The notes beneath the pieces were generated by a model that made no database searches, had not been told where the DNA came from, and saw nothing but the letters and a program-made list of their open reading frames with translations. From contig MKTW01000011.1 of assembly GCA_001898405.1 (NCBI GenBank), forward strand, positions 130,801 through 194,800: DNA of 64,000 nt, read 5' to 3'. The position numbers and the translations under genes were made by a program. The stretch comes from Sphingobacteriales bacterium 44-61 (GTDB lineage Bacteria; Bacteroidota; Bacteroidia; Chitinophagales; Chitinophagaceae). How positions within the stretch are numbered: the first letter of the stretch is position 1; each line of letters begins with the position of its first letter. This document shows, in pieces, positions 9,234 through 18,162 of the stretch.

Positions 9234-10616
9234 GTGTCAATAAAGTGTAGACTGTTATTGTTTTTTTCCTGTATCGCCTGCCAGTTGCTTTATTCACAGC
9301 AAACATCGGGAAATGCCAGACCGAACATTATTATCATATTAGCTGATGATCTTGGTTATGGAGATCTGGGGATTTATGGGGGTGATGTTCCTGTGCCTAA
9401 TCTTGCCAGGATGGCGCGGGAGGGATTGCGGTTCACCGATTTTCATTCCAACGGGGCGGTTTGTTCGCCTACACGGGCTGCCTTGCTTACAGGAAGGTAT
9501 CAACAGCGCATGGGTATTGAAAAAGCGCTTGGCGAAGATGAAAAAGGCCTTGGTGATGAGAAAGCAAAGCAAGAGATCACCATTGCAAAATATCTCCGTG
9601 ATACCGGTTATGCTACCGGCATCATCGGCAAATGGCATTTGGGATACACAGTGGAGCAGAGCCCTGTTAACTATGGCTTTGATGAATTCTGGGGCACCTT
9701 GCACGGTGCGGGCGATTATCATTCACGGATAAATACATTCGGCAGGTATGATTGGTGGCATAATAAGGACACGGTAAAAGAAAAGGGATACAGTACAGAC
9801 CTGATCACCCAGCATGCTATAGACTTTATGAAAGATCACCGGAAGGGCCCTTTCTTTTTATTCGTGTCACATAAGGCAATCCATTTCCCCTGGCAAACAC
9901 CGGGTGATACGGCATTCAGAAAAGAGGGATTCAAATACCGTGATGTACAGGGCCCTTTGAACCGGCTGGGGCAGCATTCACCACAGGAAAGCCGGGAAGT
10001 GATACGGCAAATGATCATTGAAATGGACAAGAGTGTGGGAGAGATCTTTGCTGCGTTGCGGAAACTGAAACTGGATAAGAATACACTGGTATTGTTTTGT
10101 TCTGATAACGGTGGTATTGTCCAGTATCGCGGGGGGTATACGAATATATCTTCCAATCAGCCATTCCGCGGAGAGAAAGGAGACATTTATGAAGGCGGCC
10201 AGCGTGTGCCTGCTATTGCGTGGTGGCCAGGAAAGATCCGGCAGGGAAAAGTTTCCAATGCCACCCTGATGACCATGGACCTTGCGCCAACCTTTTTGGA
10301 ACTGGCACGTACAAAGCTGCCTTCGGCAACTGGACCAAACCGGCTGGATGGTGTTTCCATTTCGTCCCTGTTGTTTGACGGGCAGGAATCCGCAGCAAGG
10401 AAATTGTTCTGGAAGGCTGGCAATTCCTGCGCGGTACGCTATGGTAAATGGAAGTTGGTAGTAAATGGGATGAATGCCAGGCCGGAACTCTATAACCTGG
10501 AAAATGATAAAACGGAAAGCAAGGATCTTTCGGCCTCAGAACCGGGACTGGTGAAAGAACTTGCTGCGGACCTGGAAAAGTGGAAACAAGATGTTTATTC
10601 AAAAAATAAACCATGA
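9234..10616 (+). CDS. Exported sulfatase (family S1, arylsulfatase A-like)
   Basis: 460 residues; GTG start 7 bases after the previous stop, followed by a signal peptide (residues 1 to about 22). All S1-sulfatase active-site elements are intact: metal-binding Asp38-Asp39 in ILADDLGYGD, the formylglycine precursor Cys77 in CSPTR, Lys133/His135 in GKWHLG, and Asp291-Asn292 in SDNGG. It is therefore expected to be an active sulfate-ester hydrolase after Cys77 is converted to formylglycine. No competent maturase (radical anSME or cysteine-bearing FGE) is encoded in the window, so maturation must depend on a gene elsewhere. It acts in the periplasm on a sulfated sugar that cannot be named from sequence. 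Confidence 0.93.
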   Translation: MSIKCRLLLFFSCIACQLLYSQQTSGNARPNIIIILADDLGYGDLGIYGGDVPVPNLARMAREGLRFTDFHSNGAVCSPTRAALLTGRYQQRMGIEKALGEDEKGLGDEKAKQEITIAKYLRDTGYATGIIGKWHLGYTVEQSPVNYGFDEFWGTLHGAGDYHSRINTFGRYDWWHNKDTVKEKGYSTDLITQHAIDFMKDHRKGPFFLFVSHKAIHFPWQTPGDTAFRKEGFKYRDVQGPLNRLGQHSPQESREVIRQMIIEMDKSVGEIFAALRKLKLDKNTLVLFCSDNGGIVQYRGGYTNISSNQPFRGEKGDIYEGGQRVPAIAWWPGKIRQGKVSNATLMTMDLAPTFLELARTKLPSATGPNRLDGVSISSLLFDGQESAARKLFWKAGNSCAVRYGKWKLVVNGMNARPELYNLENDKTESKDLSASEPGLVKELAADLEKWKQDVYSKNKP

Positions 10617-10752
10617 TAGCTGCCATATGCCAATGGCGGGTGTTTAGAAAAATGAATGCAGGAAAAAATCATATCGTCCTTGCCGGCATACAATTTTCCA
10701 GGTGCTGGTGCGGCAATAGTAAACATATGTATTTACCATTTTATAAAACACA

Positions 10753-12192
10753 ATGAAAATCCTGTCGATTTGTTTATTGTTTTCTTTTTCCATGATCCGG
10801 CCTGCTGCGGCTCAGGAGAAGATGAATGTGTTATTCATTTGCGTGGATGACCTTCGTCCCAATCTGGGATGCTATGGCGATTCCATTGCTATCACACCGA
10901 ATATTGACAAGCTGGCAAAAGAAGGGATGCTTTTTGAACGCACCTATTGCCAGCAGGCGCTATGCGCCCCTTCCAGGGCTTCGATGATGACGGGGCTGCG
11001 TCCGGATACACTTCCGATCCCAACAGAAAGCGTCCATTTCAGAAGCGTATTGCCCGATGTGGTAACACTTCCGCAGCTCTTCAAACAGAATGGCTACCAT
11101 GCACAGGCATTCGGAAAAGTGTACCACGCTTATCCGCCTCAACCGGATGATATATCCTGGACAGTGCCCGAAAGAATACTGGACGTTCCCAAAAGAGATG
11201 AATACCTGCTTCCCGCCAATCGTGTACGCGGATTTATCAACCCTATGGAAAAAGGTACTTCTACCGAACAGGTGGTAACGCCTGATGAAGGTTACCAGGA
11301 TGGACAGGTAGCACTGGCTGCTATTGAAACGCTGGATACCATTAAGAATAAACCATTTTTTCTCGCCGTTGGATTTAAACGGCCCCATCTTCCCTTTTCA
11401 GTTCCAAAAAAATATTGGGATCTCTATCAGCGGGAAAATATTCCGCTGCCTGCGGATATGAAATATCCGGAAGACGCAGAAAACCTGGGAAAGCTTCGCT
11501 ATGATTGGCAGTATGCAAAAGGTGAAATGAGGAACTATACTGATATACCGGAAAAAGGAGATGTGCCCGTCAACAAAGCGCGTGAACTGATCCACGGCTA
11601 CTATGCCTGTATCAGCTATATCGATGCACAGGTAGGCCGCGTATTACACACCCTCGATTCCCTGGGACTAAGGGAAAAAACAATCGTCATCCTATGGTCG
11701 GATAATGGCTATCTCCTCGGTGAGCGCGGACTCTGGGGGAAAAAAGATAATTCGGAATACGCTACCCATGTAGTGCTGATGATGGATGTGCCCGGCATGG
11801 TACATACCGGTTCACGCACCAAAGCGCTGGTAGAACTGGTAGATATTTATCCAACCCTGGCCGATCTCTGCCACCTGAAAGCGCCGGCTGAATTACAGGG
11901 CACCAGCATGAAACCACTGCTGGAAAATCCGGACCTGAAATGGAAGAAAGCCGCGTTCAGCAGTTTCCCGCGACTTAATAATACCGTCATGGCTTATACG
12001 GTAAGAACTGCAAAATACCGTTATCATGAATACCGGGAAAAAGCATCCGGGAAACTGATAGCACAGGAATTGTACGACATGGATAAAGATCCATTTGAAA
12101 AAGTAGACCTTGTCAATGAAAAAAATAAAAAGAAAATAGTGGCTATGCATAAAAAATTACTTAGCCAGGGATGGAGATCAGCCTTGCCATAA
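10753..12192 (+). CDS. Exported sulfatase (S1, iduronate-2-sulfatase-like), copy 1
   Basis: 479 residues with a signal peptide ending near AAAQE (residue 20). The active site looks complete: Asp32-Asp33 in CVDDLRP, Cys71 in CAPSR, Lys122/His125 in GKVYH, and Asp317-Asn318 in WSDNG. Overall layout (LRPDT, FKRPHLP, GYY, LGERGLWGK) follows iduronate-2-sulfatase-like enzymes. It is a close paralogue of the protein at 14730, sharing long identical stretches such as RGFINPM and FFLAVGFKRPHLP. The 136-base gap before it (10617-10752) holds no gene I can support and might hold an internal promoter. Expected to desulfate a periplasmic oligosaccharide. Confidence 0.92.
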   Translation: MKILSICLLFSFSMIRPAAAQEKMNVLFICVDDLRPNLGCYGDSIAITPNIDKLAKEGMLFERTYCQQALCAPSRASMMTGLRPDTLPIPTESVHFRSVLPDVVTLPQLFKQNGYHAQAFGKVYHAYPPQPDDISWTVPERILDVPKRDEYLLPANRVRGFINPMEKGTSTEQVVTPDEGYQDGQVALAAIETLDTIKNKPFFLAVGFKRPHLPFSVPKKYWDLYQRENIPLPADMKYPEDAENLGKLRYDWQYAKGEMRNYTDIPEKGDVPVNKARELIHGYYACISYIDAQVGRVLHTLDSLGLREKTIVILWSDNGYLLGERGLWGKKDNSEYATHVVLMMDVPGMVHTGSRTKALVELVDIYPTLADLCHLKAPAELQGTSMKPLLENPDLKWKKAAFSSFPRLNNTVMAYTVRTAKYRYHEYREKASGKLIAQELYDMDKDPFEKVDLVNEKNKKKIVAMHKKLLSQGWRSALP

Positions 12193-12225
12193 GCAAGTAA
12201 AGCATAAATAAAAAACCAATAAGTT

Positions 12226-13443
12226 ATGAGAGTTATAAAACGCATTACACGAAACGGAATTGTTTTCGCAGCGCTGATATCAATATTCAGTTGTGCATCG
12301 CAGGACAATAAAAAGTCGACCGGCCCTGATAAAGATTCGCCGCTGATGCTGGCTGGCGATTGGGTACCCGATGATCCAAAGCAAATCGACTTTGACCATT
12401 TGCCTCAGGTCCCTAATGCTGAGCATGTGATCGTTCATGACGTAAGGCAATTCGACGGCCACCGCGTTAACCAGCACAATTATCTCACCTATTATGGCGG
12501 TAAATATTGGGCAATGTGGAGCGATGGCCATGGTGTTGCAAGGGCCAAACCGGGAGAACACAGGGATAAAGTGCCGGGACATGATCAATCAGGACAGAAA
12601 GTATCCTTTTCTACCAGTACAGACGGTTTGAATTGGAGTGAAGCAAAAGATATAACGGATGAGCCCAGGGATGAATTTGGATGGATAGCCAGGGGATTCT
12701 GGTTGTACAAAGGAAAACTGCTGGCGCTGATCACGCGCTTCAAAGGACCGGGATATGCAGGTGAAGGCCTGTCTCTTCATGCTTTTGAATTCAATGATTC
12801 TTCCGGCACATGGAGTCATTTGGGAATCGTCTATGACAATGCAATGAATAATTTTCCGCCAAAGCAGCTTCCTAATGGAGAATGGATGATGTCAAGGCGC
12901 GACAGCTCAAAGAATGTTCATTTGCTGTACGGTGCAAAGGATGCGTATAACCAATGGAATTCCGTGCCGGTAGTTTCTTACGAGGGCAGCGATTTCAAAG
13001 CCGAAGAACCCTGCTGGTGGGTGCTTCCCGATAATAATCTTGTATCATTATACAGGGATAATTCCAAGAGCGGATTTCTGTACAGGTCTTTCTCTACTGA
13101 TACCGGCCGCACATGGAGCAAACCGGTCAAAACAAACTTCCCCGATGCCGCTTCCAAATTCAGTGATTTGCGATTGAAAGACGGCCGCTATGTAATCGTC
13201 TCCAATCCAAATCCTAAAAAACGTGACCCGATGACTCTCGCCATCAGCGATGATGGTATTGTATTCAATAAAATGATCTATATCGTTGGCGGCCGTCATA
13301 TAGACTACCCGGATGTGATGGAACATGATGGCTACCTCTTTATCGCATTCGCCAGTGCCAAGCAAAGCGTGGAAGTAGTCCGCGTACGCATCGCCGATAT
13401 TGACAAGATTCAAATGCCGTCAAAACCATTCATTGTAAAATAA
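12226..13443 (+). CDS. BNR sialidase-like lipoprotein, copy 1
   Basis: 405 residues. The N terminus is a probable lipoprotein signal with Cys23 (SIFSCAS). The body is a sialidase-fold propeller: NQHNYLTYYGGKYWAMWSDG, SFSTDTGRTW (Asp box) and NFPDAASKFSD. The region starting SPLMLAGDWVPDD is shared almost word for word with the next gene, so the two are tandem duplicates. The family is also related to the protein at 4778. It starts 33 bases after the sulfatase stop, in the same operon. The fold is confident; catalytic residues of true sialidases (Arg triad, Tyr/Glu pair) cannot be assigned by eye, so enzymatic activity is open. Confidence 0.82.
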   Translation: MRVIKRITRNGIVFAALISIFSCASQDNKKSTGPDKDSPLMLAGDWVPDDPKQIDFDHLPQVPNAEHVIVHDVRQFDGHRVNQHNYLTYYGGKYWAMWSDGHGVARAKPGEHRDKVPGHDQSGQKVSFSTSTDGLNWSEAKDITDEPRDEFGWIARGFWLYKGKLLALITRFKGPGYAGEGLSLHAFEFNDSSGTWSHLGIVYDNAMNNFPPKQLPNGEWMMSRRDSSKNVHLLYGAKDAYNQWNSVPVVSYEGSDFKAEEPCWWVLPDNNLVSLYRDNSKSGFLYRSFSTDTGRTWSKPVKTNFPDAASKFSDLRLKDGRYVIVSNPNPKKRDPMTLAISDDGIVFNKMIYIVGGRHIDYPDVMEHDGYLFIAFASAKQSVEVVRVRIADIDKIQMPSKPFIVK

Positions 13444-13503
13444 GGTATATAACCGTTTAAACGCTTTATCATGATCTCATCGAAAAAAAAGAAAACAACT
13501 ATC

Positions 13504-14724
13504 ATGCGCCGTATCCTGTTTTTAGTTTTGGCGATAAGCGGACTGCTTTATATGCCGCCGCTTGCTGCGCAAAAAAAATCAGCAGCAAAAAAACCGGTAG
13601 CACAACCGCAGAATATCCTCCTGAAAAACCCTGAATCGCCGCTAATGCTTGCCGGTGATTGGGTTCCGGATGATACACATAAAATCGATTACGACAAACT
13701 TCCCAGAGTTCCGGGAAATTTCCGCGATGTCAATGACGTACATGAAAAGCATGGCGTAAACCAGCACAATTATCTTGCTTTCTATGGCGGCAAATACTGG
13801 TTGATGTGGAGTGACGGCCCGGGTATTGAAGACCGTGTAGGTCAGCGCGTGAAATATACTACCAGCCCTGATGCACTGAATTGGGCACCTGCCGAATTCC
13901 TTACGCCAGCACCGGCCGGTTCTGAAACGCCTTCTATTTATGGCACACGTACCAACAGGGGATTCCGCTACATTGCAAGGGGATTCTGGGAAAGGGAAGG
14001 GCAACTTTATGCACTGATGTCACTGGATGAAGCGGCTGATTTTTTTGGTCCAAGCCTTGAGCTCAGAGCATACCGCCTGGACACCACTACGCAAAAATGG
14101 ATTGACATCGGTGTGATTGCAGATAACACCATCAGCAATTTTGCACCCGAAAAGATCGGGACAGGTGATTGGATGATGTCCAGAAGGAAGTTTGACTATA
14201 AAAAATCGGGCGTTGAATTCATGGTAGGTGGCAAGGATAAGATCACGGAATGGAAATCATACCCTGTGCTTGGCTCTGCAGATGAGCTTACAGCGGAAGA
14301 ACCCTGCTGGTGGATGCTGCCTGACAGCACCCTGGTAGCATTGTTCCGTGATAATAAAGGCAGCGGCTTCCTTTACCGTTCGTTCTCTTCGGACAATGGA
14401 CTCACCTGGAGCAAACCCGTGCGCACCAATTTCCCTGATGCCCGTTCAAAATTCTTTGGCCTTCGTTTGAAAGATGGCCGCTATGTCGTGGTCTCCAACG
14501 CTAACCCGAAAAAAAGAGACCCCATGGTGCTTTCTTTTAGTGATGATGGCGTGGTGTTCAATAAAATGTATTACCTCACCGGTGGCCGGCATATTGATTA
14601 TCCGCACATGATAGAGCATGATGGATACCTTGTGATAGCTTTTGCCGGAGAAAAGCAATCAGTGGAAGTAATGAAAGTGCGACTGTCTGACATTGATGAT
14701 ATTCCCATGAAATCTCAACGATAA
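13504..14724 (+). CDS. Exported BNR sialidase-like protein, copy 2
   Basis: 406 residues from the ATG at 13504, which gives a compact signal peptide (MRRILFLVL... cleaved near LAAQ); the in-frame ATG at 13471 would add eleven lysine-rich residues and cannot be excluded. Mature sequence repeats the layout of the previous gene: SPLMLAGDWVPDD, NQHNYLAFYGGKYWLMWSDG, SFSSDNGLTW and NFPDARSKF. Unlike copy 1 it appears to have a cleavable signal rather than a lipobox, so the two copies may sit in different compartments. It also carries an insertion of about 20-30 residues around ETPSIYGTRTNRG. It ends 5 bases before the second iduronate-sulfatase-like gene. Confidence 0.82.
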   Translation: MRRILFLVLAISGLLYMPPLAAQKKSAAKKPVAQPQNILLKNPESPLMLAGDWVPDDTHKIDYDKLPRVPGNFRDVNDVHEKHGVNQHNYLAFYGGKYWLMWSDGPGIEDRVGQRVKYTTSPDALNWAPAEFLTPAPAGSETPSIYGTRTNRGFRYIARGFWEREGQLYALMSLDEAADFFGPSLELRAYRLDTTTQKWIDIGVIADNTISNFAPEKIGTGDWMMSRRKFDYKKSGVEFMVGGKDKITEWKSYPVLGSADELTAEEPCWWMLPDSTLVALFRDNKGSGFLYRSFSSDNGLTWSKPVRTNFPDARSKFFGLRLKDGRYVVVSNANPKKRDPMVLSFSDDGVVFNKMYYLTGGRHIDYPHMIEHDGYLVIAFAGEKQSVEVMKVRLSDIDDIPMKSQR

Positions 14725-14729
14725 GAAGA

Positions 14730-16181
14730 ATGAAAAACCTGTATCAGTATACCATCTCCTTGTTCACGCTGCTGGCGGCATATCATAGCCAGGGGCAGCA
14801 GCGTTACAATGTATTGTTTATTGTGGCGGATGGATTACAGCCGCAGGTTCTATCCTGCTACGGCAATTCTTTTGCAAAGACGCCAAACTTCCAGGAGCTG
14901 GCCAATCGCGGCATCACTTTTCAGCATGCCTATGCTCAAAGATCGGTCTGCGCCCCTTCACGCCCTTCCATGATCACAGGCCTGCGTCCTGATACCTTGC
15001 AGATCACTTCAGGGGCTGTACATTTCAGGAGCGTGCTGCCGGATGTGATCACAATGCCGCAATTATTCAAACAGAATGGTTATTATACCCGGGCGATCGG
15101 CCTGGTTAGCCATGCACATCCGGCGCAACCCGATAATATATCCTGGTCTGTGCCTGAAACCTTGCTTAATATTCCAAAACGAGACGAATACCTGTTGCCA
15201 CAAAACCGGCTACGCGGGTTTATCAACCCTATGAATAAGGGAGCAGCTACCGAAGGAATGGATGCGCCTGACAATGCCTACCAGGATGGACAGGTGACTC
15301 AACTGGCCATTGAAACATTGAATGAAATAAAAAATAAGCCATTCTTTCTTGCTGTTGGTTTCAAGCGCCCTCATCTGCCTTACAGTTGCCCAAAGAAATA
15401 CTGGGACCTGTATGATGAAAAACAGATTCCTGTTCCTGCGGATATTAACTTTCCGGATTGCACACCCGAGCAGGCATCCTTGCGTTATGCCTGGTCAGAC
15501 AGTACAGGTGAGATAAGACCATACACGGATATGCCTAACAAAGGGCCATTGTCTATGGAGCAAGCGCGGCACGCCATTCATGGTTACTATGCATCGGTTA
15601 GCTATGTAGATGCGCAGATCGGGCGACTGCTTCATACACTGGACTCGTTGAAGCTATCGCAAAATACCATTATCGTTTTATGGTCAGATCATGGCATTCA
15701 CCTGGGCGAACGTGGCCTCTGGGGAAAAGCCGATCTTACAGAGAATGCTAATCATATTCCGCTGATCATTGTTAAGCCAGGATCAACTACAGCAGGCCGG
15801 AAAACAAAAGCGCTGGTGGAATCTGTAGACGTCTATCCTACACTGGCATCGTTATGCGGACTGGATGCGCCTGCCTGCCTGCAAGGAACAAGCATGCGGC
15901 CATTGCTGGATGATCCCGCACGGAAATGGAAAGAAGCGGTGTTCAGTGAATATCCAAGAAGACGCAATAAGGTGATGGGCTATTCTGTAAGGACGATGCA
16001 ATACAGGTATAATGAATACAAAGAACTTGCAACTGGGAAAATACTTGACCGCGAGTTGTATGACATGAACACTGATCCGCTGGGATATCACAATCTTGTA
16101 GATACACCCGGATATGAAACAACAGCGGCTACATTAAAAAAATTTTTAGAAGGCGGCTGGAGAGCCGTAAGAATTAATTAA
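14730..16181 (+). CDS. Sulfatase-family protein (S1, iduronate-2-sulfatase-like), copy 2, probably degenerate active site
   Basis: 483 residues with a signal peptide (cleavage near SQGQQ, residues 20-24). It is a paralogue of the protein at 10753 and keeps the formylglycine precursor Cys74 in CAPSR and the metal pair Asp320-His321 in WSDHG. Two normally invariant positions are changed: the second metal-binding Asp is Gly35 (VADGLQP against CVDDLRP in copy 1), and the active-site Lys is Leu125 (IGLVSH against FGKVYH). His128 remains. The frame is intact throughout, so this is not a broken gene. It may be a sulfated-glycan-binding pseudoenzyme or an enzyme with altered chemistry. It starts 5 bases after the BNR gene and ends 5 bases before the FAD gene. 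Confidence 0.88.
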   Translation: MKNLYQYTISLFTLLAAYHSQGQQRYNVLFIVADGLQPQVLSCYGNSFAKTPNFQELANRGITFQHAYAQRSVCAPSRPSMITGLRPDTLQITSGAVHFRSVLPDVITMPQLFKQNGYYTRAIGLVSHAHPAQPDNISWSVPETLLNIPKRDEYLLPQNRLRGFINPMNKGAATEGMDAPDNAYQDGQVTQLAIETLNEIKNKPFFLAVGFKRPHLPYSCPKKYWDLYDEKQIPVPADINFPDCTPEQASLRYAWSDSTGEIRPYTDMPNKGPLSMEQARHAIHGYYASVSYVDAQIGRLLHTLDSLKLSQNTIIVLWSDHGIHLGERGLWGKADLTENANHIPLIIVKPGSTTAGRKTKALVESVDVYPTLASLCGLDAPACLQGTSMRPLLDDPARKWKEAVFSEYPRRRNKVMGYSVRTMQYRYNEYKELATGKILDRELYDMNTDPLGYHNLVDTPGYETTAATLKKFLEGGWRAVRIN

Positions 16182-16186
16182 AGATC

Positions 16187-18151
16187 ATGGACAGGAAAAA
16201 TTTTATACGATTGAGTTCATTGGCCGCACTGGCCGCCAGCACAAGGTTAACGTCCTGTATGCCGGATAAAAAAGCAGCAGGCACAGATATCGTAGTGATC
16301 GGTGCAACACCCGCAGGTGTGATGGCCGCTATAGCAGCAGCAAGATTAGGAAGCTCCGTCATTCTTGCCGAATACCACGGACATATCGGTGGAATGTCAA
16401 CCAGTGGCCTTGGAAAAAGCGATATTGAAAACAAAGATGCCATTGCAGGTTTATTCAAGGAGTTTACCAGTCGCATCAAACAATATTATGTTGATAAATA
16501 CGGTGAAACATCCGAGAACGTAGTGAAATGCAAAGAAGGTTACTATTATGAGCCTTCCGTGGCGGAGCATGTCTTCAACCAGATGGTGGGCCAGGAAAAG
16601 AATATACAATTGCTGGTTAGCCACCAGATAGAGAAGGTAAATGTGCAGGGCGATACGGCACAGGAAGTGGTGCTGAAAGACCGGGTAAAGAACGAGATGA
16701 AGACCATCAAAGCAAAAGTATTTGTGGATGCCACTTATGAAGGGGATGTGTATGCATTGGCTGGTGCGGCTTATGCACTGGGTAGGGAAGGCAGGAATGA
16801 CTTTCATGAAGAACATGCGGGCAAGATCTTCTTCGATTACAACGATAAAGTGATCCTGGACGGAAGCACCGGTGAAGCGGACAAAAAATTGCCTGCCTGC
16901 ACTTACCGGCTTTGTCTCACCGATGATCCGGCCAACAGTTATGTGTTGAAGACCGCACCGGAAGATTACGATAGGAATAAATATACCCGTTATTTTGATG
17001 ACCTCAAAGAAGGCAGGCTGGCAGGCCCGAAAGTTTTTAGGGAAGGACATGGTTATTATCAGGCTCATTTCAATACCATGGTGCGCGTGTTTTCCTTTGC
17101 GGAGATCCCTAACAGGAAATACGATGTGAACATTAATCCGCGTCCATTGGGATTTCCTTTCCCGGAAGAGAATGGTGACTATGTGGAGGCCAACTGGGAG
17201 CAAAGGGAGAAAGTGTTTGCACGGCATCGCAATCTTGTTCTCGGTCTTCTTTATTTTATCCAGAATGATCCTGAAGTGCCTGAAGCGCATCGAAAGTTGG
17301 CCAACCAGTATCACCTGTGCCTGGATGAGTTTACAGACAATAATCACTTTCCCTGGCAGCTGTATGTGCGGGAAGCGCGGCGTTTAAAAGGAAAATATTT
17401 TCTTACGGAAAATGATGTGACACTGAAGAAGACTGGTCGCAATACTATTTTTCCAGACAGCATCATTGCCGGTGAATTCCCGATCGATAGTTTCCCCGTA
17501 TCCAAAGAAGCATCGCCGGATAAAAAAGTACTGGAAGGATATATTGGCCTCTTGCCGATCTCTCCCTACCAGATACCTTACCGCATTTTGATCCCGGAGA
17601 AGATAAAAGGGGTGATCGTGCCCGTGACCGCTTCAACCTCGCATGTGGCGTATTCCACTGTAAGAATGGAACCGTTGTGGATGGGGTTGGGCCAGGTAGC
17701 CGGCACGGCCGCATGGATGTCTATTCAGGAAAACAAATCTGTTGGCGATGTATCAGTGGACGCATTGCAGGGGAAATTGTTGGAATACCGGCAGATACTG
17801 ACTTATTTCAATGACCTGTCAGTAGGCGACCCTGCTTTCCAGGCCGTACAATTCTGGGGAACAAAAGGCTTTTTTGATTCCTATGAAGCAAATATTCAGC
17901 AGCCATTGAATGGAAAGACCTGGCAGGAATGGCATACAAAGCTGTTGGCATTGATGGGAACGGCAAACAAGATTTTACCGGGTACGGCATCAGCAACTGT
18001 GTCTAAAAAAAATTTTCATGATATAGTGAAACAACAACTGGATAATAGCCATGCATCATTTAACGGGCCAGCAAATGAAATGATCTCAAGGGCTGAGGCA
18101 TGCCAGGTTTATTATGATGTTTATTTTAAAACAAAAAGGATAGCGATATAA
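16187..18151 (+). CDS. Exported FAD-dependent oxidoreductase (PF12831-type), paralogue 2
   Basis: 654 residues. The N terminus MDRKNFIRLSSLAALAAS... ends in LTSC (Cys24), a lipobox, so the mature flavoprotein is probably membrane-anchored; the early Arg-Lys pair may be a Tat-like variant. The FAD-binding region is IVVIGATPAGVMAAIAAARLG (residues about 35-55), then IGGMSTSGLG. Further conserved blocks are FVDATYEGD, LTDDPANSY and YVREARRLKG, all with counterparts in the paralogue at 7205. Two separately anchored or exported oxidoreductases of one family in a single locus suggests two oxidation steps or two substrates. It is 11 bases from the lyase gene, which could act on the oxidised product. 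Confidence 0.85.
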   Translation: MDRKNFIRLSSLAALAASTRLTSCMPDKKAAGTDIVVIGATPAGVMAAIAAARLGSSVILAEYHGHIGGMSTSGLGKSDIENKDAIAGLFKEFTSRIKQYYVDKYGETSENVVKCKEGYYYEPSVAEHVFNQMVGQEKNIQLLVSHQIEKVNVQGDTAQEVVLKDRVKNEMKTIKAKVFVDATYEGDVYALAGAAYALGREGRNDFHEEHAGKIFFDYNDKVILDGSTGEADKKLPACTYRLCLTDDPANSYVLKTAPEDYDRNKYTRYFDDLKEGRLAGPKVFREGHGYYQAHFNTMVRVFSFAEIPNRKYDVNINPRPLGFPFPEENGDYVEANWEQREKVFARHRNLVLGLLYFIQNDPEVPEAHRKLANQYHLCLDEFTDNNHFPWQLYVREARRLKGKYFLTENDVTLKKTGRNTIFPDSIIAGEFPIDSFPVSKEASPDKKVLEGYIGLLPISPYQIPYRILIPEKIKGVIVPVTASTSHVAYSTVRMEPLWMGLGQVAGTAAWMSIQENKSVGDVSVDALQGKLLEYRQILTYFNDLSVGDPAFQAVQFWGTKGFFDSYEANIQQPLNGKTWQEWHTKLLALMGTANKILPGTASATVSKKNFHDIVKQQLDNSHASFNGPANEMISRAEACQVYYDVYFKTKRIAI

Positions 18152-18162
18152 CACAACAGCAC

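Noticed and set aside
10656-10850. Short plus-strand frame between two sulfatase genes
   Set aside because: Overlaps the signal peptide region of the 10753 sulfatase in another frame and shows no protein-like pattern.
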